Shown here piece by piece: positions 17,452 through 25,558 of a DNA stretch of 64,000 bases. This stretch comes from Bacteroides cellulosilyticus. GTDB taxonomy: Bacteria; Bacteroidota; Bacteroidia; Bacteroidales; Bacteroidaceae. The DNA lies in the NCBI RefSeq assembly GCF_020091405.1, contig NZ_CP081903.1:1736001-1800000 (forward strand), given 5' to 3'. Position numbers and translations under genes: made by a program. Each line of letters begins with the position of its first letter. Position 1 is the stretch's first letter. Under the pieces are notes generated by a model. It saw nothing but the letters and a program-made list of their open reading frames with translations, was not told the origin of the DNA and ran no database searches.

Positions 17452-18879
17452 ATGCACATGAAAAAATATCTTTTGTCGCTTACTCTTTCTCTCTTATTTA
17501 TTCCCATAGTACTATGGGGGCAGAATACGAGTGCTAAGAGTCTCTCTTCCCGCCTGGATACCCTGATAAAATATCAGCTTCCTACCGGCTCCAACGTTGG
17601 TATATCCGTATACGACCTGACTACAGGAAAGTCCTTATATACCTATCAATCGGATAAACTTTCCCGTCCGGCTTCTACCATGAAGTTGCTGACTACCATT
17701 ACCGCCCTTGCCCGCCCCGATGCGGATGAACCTTTTAAAACGGAGGTATGGTATCAGGGAGTGATTGAACGGGATACACTGAAGGGTGACATATACGTTG
17801 TCGGTGGATATGATCCTGAATTTGATGATGAAGCTTTGGACTCGCTGGTGAATACGGTGAGCCGCTTCCCCTTTTCGGTGATAGCAGGCAACGTATACGG
17901 TGATGTTTCTATGAAAGACTCCATCTATTGGGGAAGTGGCTGGGCATGGGATGATACGCCTGCCTCATACCAACCCTATCTCTCACCGTTGATGCTGAAT
18001 AAAGGTCTGGTTACCGTAACTGCTTCTCCGGGTGAGAAAGGAGAAATGGCAAATATCGAATGTGTCCCCGCCTCTTCCTATTATACTGTGACCAATGAAA
18101 CCCGGTCCCGTACTCCTTCTGCCGGACGTTTCGGTGTTTCTCGGGATTGGTTGCAGAATGGCAATAATGTGATTATTAAAGGAAACGTGGAAAGTAAGCG
18201 GATAGGTACGGTGAATATCTATTCCTCCCAGGATTTCTTTATGCATACTTTTCTTGAACGCCTGCAAGCAAAAGGTATCCAATGCCCCGCCGGTTATGCT
18301 TTCAACGAATTGCAGAAAGATAGCCTTTCAGTGCAAATGGCTTTGTTTGAGACTTCCACTCAAGATGTAGTCAATCAGATAATGAAAGAAAGTGATAATC
18401 TGAATGCCCAGGCTTTGCTTTGTCGTTTGGGTGCCCAAGCTACCGGTAAAAAACGAATTTCGGATGAAGACGGGCTTTCTGCCATTCGTAAGCAGATAAA
18501 AGCTTTGGGAGGAGATGCGGATAGCTATAAACTGGCTGATGGCTGTGGACTTTCCAATTATAATTATATCTCTCCTGATCTGCTGGTTTCTTTCCTGAAG
18601 TTTGCTTATTCGCGCACGGACGTTTTTCAGAAGTTGTATAAGGCTTTGCCCATTGGCGGTGTGGATGGGACACTAAAATACCGGATGCAACGCGGGACTC
18701 CCTCTCATAAGAATGTACATGCCAAAACCGGGTCCTTTACAGCTATTAATTGCTTGGCCGGCTATTTGCGTGCCGCAAACGGGCATGAAGTGGCTTTTGC
18801 CATCATGAATCAGAATGTACTTTCAGGAGCTAAAGCACGTGCTTTTCAGGATGCGGTATGTGACGAAGTAATAAAATAG
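17452..18879 (+). CDS. dacB: D-alanyl-D-alanine carboxypeptidase/endopeptidase (PBP4, peptidase S13)
   Basis: Periplasmic peptidoglycan hydrolase that trims stem peptides or cuts cross-links. All three penicillin-binding motifs are present: S75-T-M-K78, S314-D-N316 and K425-T-G427. The large insert between the first two motifs (about 200 residues) is the hallmark of the PBP4 class. A signal peptide ends near LWGQN. Translation could start at 17452 or at the second ATG at 17458, which gives the cleaner signal peptide. A dispersed inverted repeat follows immediately after the stop. Confidence 0.94.
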   Translation: MHMKKYLLSLTLSLLFIPIVLWGQNTSAKSLSSRLDTLIKYQLPTGSNVGISVYDLTTGKSLYTYQSDKLSRPASTMKLLTTITALARPDADEPFKTEVWYQGVIERDTLKGDIYVVGGYDPEFDDEALDSLVNTVSRFPFSVIAGNVYGDVSMKDSIYWGSGWAWDDTPASYQPYLSPLMLNKGLVTVTASPGEKGEMANIECVPASSYYTVTNETRSRTPSAGRFGVSRDWLQNGNNVIIKGNVESKRIGTVNIYSSQDFFMHTFLERLQAKGIQCPAGYAFNELQKDSLSVQMALFETSTQDVVNQIMKESDNLNAQALLCRLGAQATGKKRISDEDGLSAIRKQIKALGGDADSYKLADGCGLSNYNYISPDLLVSFLKFAYSRTDVFQKLYKALPIGGVDGTLKYRMQRGTPSHKNVHAKTGSFTAINCLAGYLRAANGHEVAFAIMNQNVLSGAKARAFQDAVCDEVIK

Positions 18880-18995
18880 TTACGAGCTACAAGCTACGAG
18901 CTACGAGTGGCTGCGTTGATGTCGCAGAACTCGTAGCTCGTTTCTTATAGCTCGTACTGATTTACACTTGTAGTTCGTAGCCCGTAACTCGTAGC
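18880..18995. repeat. Dispersed GCTAC-rich inverted repeat, copy 2
   Basis: This element fills the whole gap between the convergent 3' ends of dacB and the CoA-transferase gene. It starts with TTACGAGCTACAAGCTACG, and complementary arms follow (ACTCGTAGCTCG and a second arm ending ACTCGTAGCTTACTT), so two alternative stems are possible. Its placement fits use as a bidirectional terminator. Confidence 0.8.
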
Positions 18996-20492
18996 TTACT
19001 TATACTGTGCCCAATCTACATTCTTCATGTCTCCACTTTTTGCCAATTCCGCATGCATAGCCAATGCAGCGCGGGTTGCTTGCGGAGTCTGAGACTTACC
19101 ATCAGTTATCTTCAAGTAATCCCAGAGGATATTCTTGTAATCCGGATGAACGCAGTTTTCGATGATTGCCTGCGCGCGTTCTTTCGGGCTCTTACCACGC
19201 AAGTCGGCAACGCCTTGTTCAGTAATGATAATGTTTACGTCATGTTCTGTATGGTCGTGGTGAGATACCATCGGGACAATGGCGCTGATCTTGCCTTCCT
19301 TGGCGACGGACGGACAAGTAAAGATGGAAATATAAGCGTTGCGTGTGAAGTCACCGCTTCCGCCGATACCGTTCATCATCTTCGTGCCGCCGATATGTGT
19401 AGAGTTAACGTTTCCGTAGAGGTCAGCTTCGATAGCCGTGTTGATAGAGATAACCCCCAGACGGCGTACAATCTCCGGATTATTGGAGATTTCCGACGGG
19501 CGGAGCACCAGTTTATCACGGAAGAAGTCCATATCATCATAAATACCTTGCAGACAGTCGTTCGTTACAGTGAGTGAGCAAGCGCTACCAAACTTCACGC
19601 GACCGTCACGGATTAATCCGATTACGGAATTCTGAATAACTTCCGTGTACATTTCGAATGCCGGGATGGTCTTGTCACGTCCCAATGCACCGAGCACAGC
19701 GTTAGCGATATTGCCTACACCGGATTGCAACGGCAGGAAGGTTGACGGAATGATTCCGCGCTTCATGTCCGCAGCCAGGAAGTCGGCTACATTCTGACCA
19801 ATCTTGTCGGTCAACGGATCAGCCTCGGCAAAACTGCGTGCTTCGTCCGGCCAATTGGTTTCCACAACGCCTACAATCTTTTTCGGATCTACCTGGATAT
19901 ACGGTTGACCGATGCGATCACTTGGTTTATAGATAGGTATTTCGCGGCGGTAAGGCGGATCAAGCGGTTCGTATACATCGTGCAGTCCCATAGCATTTTT
20001 GCTGTGAGCAGCATTCAGTTCCACGATGATCTGGTCGGCAAGGCGGCAAACGGTGGGAGCGATACCACCGGCTGCGGTCAGATAAATCTTGCCGTCGGGA
20101 GTTACTTCGCAAGCTTCGATAATGGCAATGTTTACTTTGCCCATGAAACCGTAACGAACTTCCTGTGCCATCTGAGACAAGTGGATGTCGTTATAGGCAA
20201 TTTCTCCGCTGTTTACTGCTTTACGGAAATCGGAATTGGTTGTGTAAGGAGCACGATAGCGGATTGCTTTGGCGCGTGATAGTATACCGTCGCAGGAGTC
20301 ACCCGTAGAGGCACCTGTGAAGATCCCTATCTGGAAAGGGTTTCCTTTTGCATGTTCAGCTTCCGCTATTTTTGCTAATTCTGCCGTAACGGCTTTGGCT
20401 GTTCCAGCGGGAGTAAATCCGCTCAAGCCGATGTTGTAGCCATGTTTGATCAGGCTTGCAGCTTCCGCTGCCGAGATGTAATTGAATGCCAT
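18996..20492 (-). CDS. Acetyl-CoA hydrolase/transferase (probable succinyl-CoA:acetate CoA-transferase)
   Basis: A cytosolic enzyme moving CoA between acetate and succinate (or hydrolysing acetyl-CoA), fitting the acetate/succinate fermentation of Bacteroides. It shows the two-domain acetyl-CoA hydrolase/transferase layout: an N-terminal LSGFTPAGTAKAV glycine-rich segment, the central LQSGVGNIANAVLGAL loop, and the EMYTEVIQ segment with the candidate catalytic Glu. Near the C-terminus is GGSGDFTRNAYISIF. Length 498 is normal. The ATG at 20492 is chosen because homologues begin near this MAFNYISAAEAASLI; 12 further in-frame residues lie upstream. It is a single-gene unit. Confidence 0.93.
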   Translation of the reverse strand: MAFNYISAAEAASLIKHGYNIGLSGFTPAGTAKAVTAELAKIAEAEHAKGNPFQIGIFTGASTGDSCDGILSRAKAIRYRAPYTTNSDFRKAVNSGEIAYNDIHLSQMAQEVRYGFMGKVNIAIIEACEVTPDGKIYLTAAGGIAPTVCRLADQIIVELNAAHSKNAMGLHDVYEPLDPPYRREIPIYKPSDRIGQPYIQVDPKKIVGVVETNWPDEARSFAEADPLTDKIGQNVADFLAADMKRGIIPSTFLPLQSGVGNIANAVLGALGRDKTIPAFEMYTEVIQNSVIGLIRDGRVKFGSACSLTVTNDCLQGIYDDMDFFRDKLVLRPSEISNNPEIVRRLGVISINTAIEADLYGNVNSTHIGGTKMMNGIGGSGDFTRNAYISIFTCPSVAKEGKISAIVPMVSHHDHTEHDVNIIITEQGVADLRGKSPKERAQAIIENCVHPDYKNILWDYLKITDGKSQTPQATRAALAMHAELAKSGDMKNVDWAQYK

Positions 20493-20585
20493 AATGTATT
20501 TAGTTATTTTTCCTGTGTGAAAATTCATAAGTTACTGGAAGAGTTACTCTCAACTCTCTGTTTTCAACTCTCAATTCTCCATGTA

Positions 20586-21035
20586 TTAATACTTCCGTTG
20601 TAGTATTTCCGACCAAATGATGGCTTTCCGCGCTTCTTCTGCCGAATGAATGGAGTATTCGGAATTGGTTTCAGGTTTTTGCGGAGTGGACGGAGGAGGA
20701 GAAATCTTCTGTTTCGGAGGAGTTGTGGTATGCTTGGGAGATGTATTTGTAGAATCTCCTCCAAAAATATGTTTTGAAGCTGAGAATTGATATTCTTCTT
20801 TTGCTGTCGGAGCGGAGGGTGTTTGGGGGGTGGGACCTTCGGGAATAAATCCGCCATACGTCTTTCCCCAGGCTTCAGGAATGGGTAATGCGTCTTCGTC
20901 AATATCATTTTCCGGCACAGGCATAGCAGGCCTGTTCTCAGCGTTCTTCTTTGCTTCTTTCTTGAACTGCTTAACAACTCCGATAACGATTATGCCTGCG
21001 ATTAACAGAAACTGTAAGATACCATCCATACTCAT
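20586..21035 (-). CDS. Single-pass membrane protein of unknown function
   Basis: A 149-residue protein. Residues 5-22 form one membrane helix (ILQFLLIAGIIVIGVV), followed by a basic stop-transfer patch. A long proline- and threonine-rich linker then leads to a short C-terminal helix, EEARKAIIWSEILQRKY, which looks like the conserved part. No enzyme motif is visible. The topology suggests an inner-membrane anchor presenting a flexible cytoplasmic tail. It has its own -7 element 17 bases upstream. Confidence 0.7.
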   Translation of the reverse strand: MSMDGILQFLLIAGIIVIGVVKQFKKEAKKNAENRPAMPVPENDIDEDALPIPEAWGKTYGGFIPEGPTPQTPSAPTAKEEYQFSASKHIFGGDSTNTSPKHTTTPPKQKISPPPSTPQKPETNSEYSIHSAEEARKAIIWSEILQRKY

Positions 21036-21051
21036 TTAAGTTTTTCACCGC

Positions 21052-21059
21052 CAAAGGTA
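21052..21059 (-). promoter_or_regulatory. -7 promoter element for the 149-residue membrane protein
   Basis: Minus strand TACCTTTG matches TAnnTTTG, 17 bases upstream of the start at 21035. Confidence 0.5.
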
Positions 21060-21097
21060 ACTAATTTATCTGAATAACAGCCAATTTTTAGGCATGA

Positions 21098-21275
21098 AAA
21101 AAGGGCAGCTTCACAGCTCCCCTTATTTTTTTTAACCTAAACCTTAACTATGAAAAAATCTAATGTTTCTTTCATTACGCAAATTTGTGAAATAAAATCC
21201 TTTATGCCAAATAACAGTCTTGAAAATGTTCGTTATATTAACATTTATTATAAGAAACAACTCATTCTCTAACTA
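21098..21275 (+). other. Hairpin with T-run followed by a 40-codon frame, possible leader or small RNA
   Basis: A short stem (AAGGGCAGCT with AGCTCCCCTT, one mismatch) runs into T8 at 21125-21133, as in an intrinsic terminator. Right after it an ATG at 21150 opens a 40-codon frame (MKKSNVSFITQIC...) ending at 21272. No forward gene lies close upstream, so the terminator-like hairpin would belong to a leader or a small RNA. I do not recognise the peptide. Confidence 0.3.
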
Positions 21276-21323
21276 TTGAGTGTTATTTTTTGCCTTTTCA
21301 TCTGTAATTTAGTGGCGAAGGCG

Positions 21324-21331
21324 TATCTTTG
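21324..21331 (+). promoter_or_regulatory. -7 promoter element for miaB
   Basis: TATCTTTG matches TAnnTTTG, 124 bases before the miaB ATG, leaving a leader that contains a long inverted repeat. Confidence 0.6.
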
Positions 21332-21345
21332 CAGCTGAAACTTTT

Positions 21346-21436
21346 TCACCACAAGAGGACACAGAGGACGCTGAGTCTTTTTTATTTTTGTGTTTTTTGA
21401 ATCTTTCCTCTGTGTTCTCCGTGTCCTCTGTGGTGA
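21346..21436. repeat. Imperfect inverted repeat in the miaB leader
   Basis: The left arm TCACCACAAGAGGACACAG is mirrored by a right arm ending CTCCGTGTCCTCTGTGGTGA at 21436, with a T-rich loop between. The mRNA could form a stem of about 28 bp with a few mismatches only 18 bases before the miaB start. Confidence 0.75.
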
Positions 21437-21454
21437 GCTAAAAAACAGGAAATT

Positions 21455-22822
21455 ATGGAAAAAGTAACGGGAGCAGACTTTAAATCTGCAACTGCTGATG
21501 ACAACAAGAAGTTGTTCATCGAAACCTATGGCTGCCAGATGAATGTGGCGGACAGTGAAGTTATTGCCTCTGTGATGCAGATGGCGGGATATTCAACGGC
21601 TGATACGCTGGAAGAAGCGGATGCGGTGTTTATGAACACTTGCTCCATTCGCGACAATGCCGAGCAGAAAATTCTCAATCGTCTGGAATTTTTCTATTCG
21701 CTTAAAAAGAAGAAACGCAATTTGATTGTGGGAGTACTGGGATGTATGGCCGAGCGGGTAAAGGATGATCTGATCACTAATCATCATGTTGATCTGGTGG
21801 TAGGTCCTGATGCTTATCTAACTCTTCCTGACTTGGTTGCTGCTGTGGAGGCGGGCGAGAAAGCTATCAATGTAGAGCTTTCTACCACTGAGACCTATCG
21901 GGATGTTATCCCTTCGCGTATCTGCGGTAATCACATTTCCGGGTTTGTATCCATTATGCGTGGATGTAACAACTTCTGTACCTACTGCATTGTTCCTTAT
22001 ACCCGTGGACGGGAACGCAGCCGTGATGTGGAAAGCATTCTTAATGAAGTGTCCGACTTGGTGGCGAAAGGTTATAAAGAAGTCACTTTGCTGGGGCAGA
22101 ATGTCAACTCTTACCGTTTTGAGAAACCGGACGGAGAAGTTGTAACTTTCCCTATGCTGCTCCGCACCGTAGCTGAGGCTGCGCCGGGTGTGCGTGTCCG
22201 TTTCACTACTTCGCACCCCAAGGATATGAGTGACGAAACGCTGGAAGTCATTGCACAGGTTCCCAACGTGTGCAAACATATCCACCTGCCTGTACAGAGT
22301 GGAAGTTCCCGTATCCTGAAACTGATGAATCGTAAATATACCCGTGAATGGTATCTGGACCGTGTAGATGCTATCCATCGCATTGTTCCCGATTGTGGTT
22401 TATCCACAGATATCTTCTCAGGCTTCCATTCCGAAACGGAAGAAGATCATCAGCTTTCCCTTTCTCTGATGGAGAAATGTGCTTACGACTCAGCTTTTAT
22501 GTTTAAGTACTCTGAGCGTCCGGGTACTTATGCTTCCAAGCATTTGCCGGATGATGTACCCGAAGAGGTAAAGATACGTCGGTTGAATGAGATTATTGCT
22601 CTGCAAAACCGCCTCTCCGCCGAGTCTAATGCCCGCTGTATCGGTAAGACGTATGAAGTTCTGGTGGAAGGAGTTTCCAAGCGTTCGCGCGAACAGCTTG
22701 TAGGACGCACGGAGCAAAACCGTGTCGTGGTGTTCGACCGTGGTACGCACCGTATTGGTGATTTTGTAATGGTGAAGATTACAGAAGCCAGTTCAGCAAC
22801 GCTGAAGGGAGAAGAGGTTTGA
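21455..22822 (+). CDS. miaB: tRNA-2-methylthio-N6-dimethylallyladenosine synthase
   Basis: Radical-SAM methylthiotransferase modifying A37 of tRNAs reading UNN codons. The N-terminal UPF0004 domain carries three cluster Cys (Cys27, Cys63 and Cys97 in ETYGCQ, NTCSIR and LGCMAE). The radical-SAM CxxxCxxC motif is in RGCNNFCTYCIVPYTRGRE (Cys171, Cys175, Cys178). The C-terminal TRAM domain (about 385-455) binds tRNA. The RGRERSR signature favours MiaB over the RimO and MtaB relatives. Length 455 is typical. It is transcribed alone from a promoter with a structured leader. Confidence 0.96.
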   Translation: MEKVTGADFKSATADDNKKLFIETYGCQMNVADSEVIASVMQMAGYSTADTLEEADAVFMNTCSIRDNAEQKILNRLEFFYSLKKKKRNLIVGVLGCMAERVKDDLITNHHVDLVVGPDAYLTLPDLVAAVEAGEKAINVELSTTETYRDVIPSRICGNHISGFVSIMRGCNNFCTYCIVPYTRGRERSRDVESILNEVSDLVAKGYKEVTLLGQNVNSYRFEKPDGEVVTFPMLLRTVAEAAPGVRVRFTTSHPKDMSDETLEVIAQVPNVCKHIHLPVQSGSSRILKLMNRKYTREWYLDRVDAIHRIVPDCGLSTDIFSGFHSETEEDHQLSLSLMEKCAYDSAFMFKYSERPGTYASKHLPDDVPEEVKIRRLNEIIALQNRLSAESNARCIGKTYEVLVEGVSKRSREQLVGRTEQNRVVVFDRGTHRIGDFVMVKITEASSATLKGEEV

Positions 22823-22936
22823 TTTATTTGCTTCGCGCGCGTACACAAGATTTTTGGTATACTTTTACCTACACGCTTGCACTCATGCGCTGCACCTCCC
22901 TGTTCATCGGTGATAGAGCGGTGGTGTAAGTAAGTT

Positions 22937-22974
22937 AAAACTGCGTGTAGGTAAATTTACCTACACGCAGTTTT
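22937..22974. terminator. 38-bp perfect palindrome, probable terminator of miaB
   Basis: The two 19-base halves are exact complements with no loop (left half AAAACTGCGTGTAGGTAAA), flanked by A and T runs. RNA from either strand would fold into a strong hairpin followed by T residues. It lies 115 bases after miaB. A partial direct copy of one arm (TTACCTACACGC) occurs at 22868. Confidence 0.65.
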
Positions 22975-23149
22975 GTTCGTCCTAAACAGGGATTGTAAAC
23001 GTTAATCCCCTATGTCCATTACGAAAACTATACATGCGCATTTTGTTGATAATCATTGTTTTAGTTATGGCCACCGCTGTGGTGGTTGTGCTTTACGATT
23101 GTGGAGCACGAGCCTCATAGCCGTGAGGCTGCCGAACCACTTCTGTGGG

Positions 23150-24471
23150 CAGGGCTGACGCATTATAGTTTTTACCATAAATACTTATATTCAATTTATT
23201 AAAATCGCACTATATATAATTGACAATTAATGTATAAACTATTTTTATATGTCATCTTAAATTCTTATCTTTATAAGCAATTAAGAAACATAAATTGACT
23301 AAAATAATGGCAATATTTAGTATTTGTAAACAAATCAATGATCCTCGTATTGACAGAAAACGTGTACATTCTGCCGATGCTATCGTTTATATTTCAATGG
23401 CTGCTGTAATATGTGGTGCAGAATCCTGGTATGAAGTAGAAGATTTCGGCAATGCCAAGATTGACTTTTTCCGCGAACGGCTGCCCGGATTGGAATCTAT
23501 CCCCAGTCACGATACCTTCAATCGTTTTTTCAGTGCTCTGAATCCTGAGTATTTCGAACGTATTTTTCGGCATTGGATGTTTGAAATCTGCGAGAAATAT
23601 GAGGGTGTTGTAGCTATTGACGGCAAAACCATTCGTGGTGCCAGTAAATGTAGCTCATCTCACCCCACTGGTAATCGAAATTTTAAACTTCATATGGTTA
23701 GTGCTTGGGCTACAGCTAATGGCATCAGTCTTGGACAGCTGAAAGTTAATGAAAAACATAACGAGATCGTGGCTATCCCGTTGTTGTTAGAAGCCTTGGA
23801 TTTAGTCAAGTGCATTGTAACCATTGATGCAATGGGGTGTCAAACGGATATTGCTAAAAAAATAATAGAGGGTGGAGCAGATTATGTCTTAGCTCTGAAA
23901 GAAAACCATAAGAATCTTTATAATACCGTCAAAAGTTGGTTTGATGATTTGGATGATAAAAATATCGATGTGAACAAAGCACATTATGCCACCAGATACG
24001 GCAAATATATAACAGAGGAAGAGTCTCATGGCAGACACGAACGCCGTGAATGTTTTGTGTACAGTTGCCAGGCTTTAACCGGAATGTTCAAAGAATGGAA
24101 GGGATTGAAGGCGGTTGTGAGAATATCTTCACAAAGAACAATCAAAACAACAGGCGAAACCTCTGTAAGCCATAGGTTTTATATCACCTCTTTAGGGCTG
24201 GAACCTCAAAAAATAGCAGAGTCTATACGGGCACATTGGGCTATTGAAAACAATTTGCATTGGCAGTTGGATGTCTCTTTTAATGAAGATGCAGGCAGAA
24301 AAACCGGAAATGCGGCACAAAACGTTTCACTTATGAATAAAATAGCACTGATGGTTATTAAGAAAAATGAAAGAAAAGGAAGCGTAAAAGGGAAAAGAAA
24401 GGCAGCAGGATGGGATAATGAACTACTTTGTGAACTTTTATCCATGAAATATTTTTAATGCGTCAGCCCTG
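23150..24471 (+). mobile_element. Complete ISAs1-family insertion sequence
   Basis: The element is 1322 bp, bounded by perfect 16-bp terminal inverted repeats, CAGGGCTGACGCATTA (23150-23165) and its complement (24456-24471). It is flanked by an exact 10-bp target duplication CTTCTGTGGG (23140-23149 and 24472-24481). It carries one intact transposase gene. Perfect ends, intact gene and unmutated duplication indicate a recent insertion. Confidence 0.96.
23307..24458 (+). CDS. ISAs1-family transposase
   Basis: A 384-residue DDE transposase. The N-terminal region has the ISAs1 signature RHSADAIVYI-like KRVHSADAIVYISMAAVICGAESW. Catalytic carboxylates are placed at Asp105 (VAIDGKTIRG), Asp174 (VTIDAMGCQ) and Glu314 (HWAIENNLHWQLDVSF). 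The gene fills the element between its inverted repeats. The ATG at 23307 is preferred over an in-frame TTG at 23295. No frameshift or internal stop is seen, so the element is probably active. Confidence 0.95.
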   Translation: MAIFSICKQINDPRIDRKRVHSADAIVYISMAAVICGAESWYEVEDFGNAKIDFFRERLPGLESIPSHDTFNRFFSALNPEYFERIFRHWMFEICEKYEGVVAIDGKTIRGASKCSSSHPTGNRNFKLHMVSAWATANGISLGQLKVNEKHNEIVAIPLLLEALDLVKCIVTIDAMGCQTDIAKKIIEGGADYVLALKENHKNLYNTVKSWFDDLDDKNIDVNKAHYATRYGKYITEEESHGRHERRECFVYSCQALTGMFKEWKGLKAVVRISSQRTIKTTGETSVSHRFYITSLGLEPQKIAESIRAHWAIENNLHWQLDVSFNEDAGRKTGNAAQNVSLMNKIALMVIKKNERKGSVKGKRKAAGWDNELLCELLSMKYF

Positions 24472-24630
24472 CTTCTGTGGGAATTGCAAAATGAAGCATT
24501 TTGAGAAGGATGATCATAGGGAGAAGATATATTATCCTATGGTAGTTATCATGTTAAGTGTGCATATTTGAGTGGTATGATAGCCTTTGGGTATGGCTTC
24601 TATAAGGCTTGACGCAAGCCCGATATAATT

Positions 24631-25479
24631 TCACTTGTTCTGTTCGCGATAGTGCCGGGGAGTCTGCCCGCAGATGTCAAGAAAGGTACTGTTGAAACGG
24701 CTGATTGAATTGAATCCGCAGTCAAAGGCTATCTGCGTTATGCTCATGTCTGTCAGGATAAGTTTGCGTTTGACGTGGCCTATCCGCTCTTCTGCCACGT
24801 AACGACTTAGCGTACAGCCAAAGGCCTTCTTGAAAATGGCATTGGCGTAATCGGGGTGAAGTCCCACGGTCCGCCCAATATCGGAAATCTTTATTGGACG
24901 GTCATAGTTGTGGGCAATATAGCTCACAATCCTTTCCAAAATCGATGCGTCGGCAGGATTAAGCATGGCAGTGGACTTGGCTTCGGATACAGACATGTTT
25001 TTTGTCAACCGCAATATTCGGGCCTGAATCTCAAGGCTTACCGCTTCCTGATTTTGCTTGCTGGCCATATCGGAAACCCACCTTTCAAACATTGGCTTGC
25101 CGAGTCCGCACTCAGACTCGACGGCTTCAACCACAACTTCCCCTCCGAGAATCCTATCGACAAGGACCGAAGGTAATCTCCAGCTTAAAAAGAGGTTGAA
25201 CGGTATGGTGACCACAAAATAGGGTGCGTCAGCCTCACTTTTGATGATCTTGTGGGGTATAAGCCCCCAAAACAGAGCCATTTTGTGAGGCGGAACCGTA
25301 ACTTTTCCTGTAGGGAAAAAATAGGTAATGCTTCCTTCGGGAATGTAGTTGAGCTCAATCTCGTTATGGCGGTCGATTTTCGGCATAAGCTGCGGGCGCC
25401 AGGTTTCACACGTCAGACCGTAGGGTTTCAACTCGCCACGCTTTTCATCGAAAGTTTTCAATATCTCGGAATCCGGCAT
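24631..25479 (-). CDS. AraC-family transcriptional regulator
   Basis: A 282-residue regulator. Residues about 1-165 look like a cupin-type ligand-binding region (HNEIELNYIPEGSITYFFPTGKVTVPPHKMALFWGLIPH). Residues about 185-280 are the double helix-turn-helix AraC domain, with KISDIGRTVGLHPDYANAIFKKAFG and the conserved ITQIAFDCGFNSISRFNSTFLDICGQTPRHYR. It diverges from the DUF1593 hydrolase gene 80 bases away and is its likely regulator, responding to a sugar or nucleoside-like compound. A small hairpin (24606-24620) lies after the stop. Confidence 0.93.
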   Translation of the reverse strand: MPDSEILKTFDEKRGELKPYGLTCETWRPQLMPKIDRHNEIELNYIPEGSITYFFPTGKVTVPPHKMALFWGLIPHKIIKSEADAPYFVVTIPFNLFLSWRLPSVLVDRILGGEVVVEAVESECGLGKPMFERWVSDMASKQNQEAVSLEIQARILRLTKNMSVSEAKSTAMLNPADASILERIVSYIAHNYDRPIKISDIGRTVGLHPDYANAIFKKAFGCTLSRYVAEERIGHVKRKLILTDMSITQIAFDCGFNSISRFNSTFLDICGQTPRHYREQNK

Positions 25480-25521
25480 GTTTTTATGAATTTGTGGGTG
25501 GTTTAAATTGAATTTCGAGCG

Positions 25522-25529
25522 TAAATTTG
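25522..25529 (+). promoter_or_regulatory. -7 promoter element for the DUF1593 gene
   Basis: TAAATTTG matches TAnnTTTG, 30 bases before the ATG at 25559, in the divergent region shared with the AraC gene. Confidence 0.55.
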
Positions 25530-25558
25530 CAGAATAAATCTTAAATTAGCAAACTATT

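Larger units (their letters stand above)
23012..24571 (+). pseudogene. Possible small Cys-rich ORF split by the insertion sequence
   Basis: If the insertion sequence and one copy of its target duplication are removed, an uninterrupted 75-codon frame results: 23012-23149 joined to 24482-24571. It begins MSITKTIHAHFVDNHCFSYG and, across the junction, reads NHFCGNCKMKHFEKDD. It has five Cys including GGC and CGNC. I do not recognise the family, and a frame of this length could arise by chance, so this is a candidate only. Confidence 0.3.

Noticed and set aside
23035..23121. 28-codon frame encoding a hydrophobic peptide (MRILLIIIVLVMATAVVVVLY)
   Set aside because: It overlaps the Cys-rich frame in another phase, has no clear ribosome-binding site and is too short to judge.
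24606..24620. Small hairpin GGCTT/AAGCC as terminator of the AraC gene
   Set aside because: Only five base pairs and no T-run on the minus strand; too weak to list as a feature.
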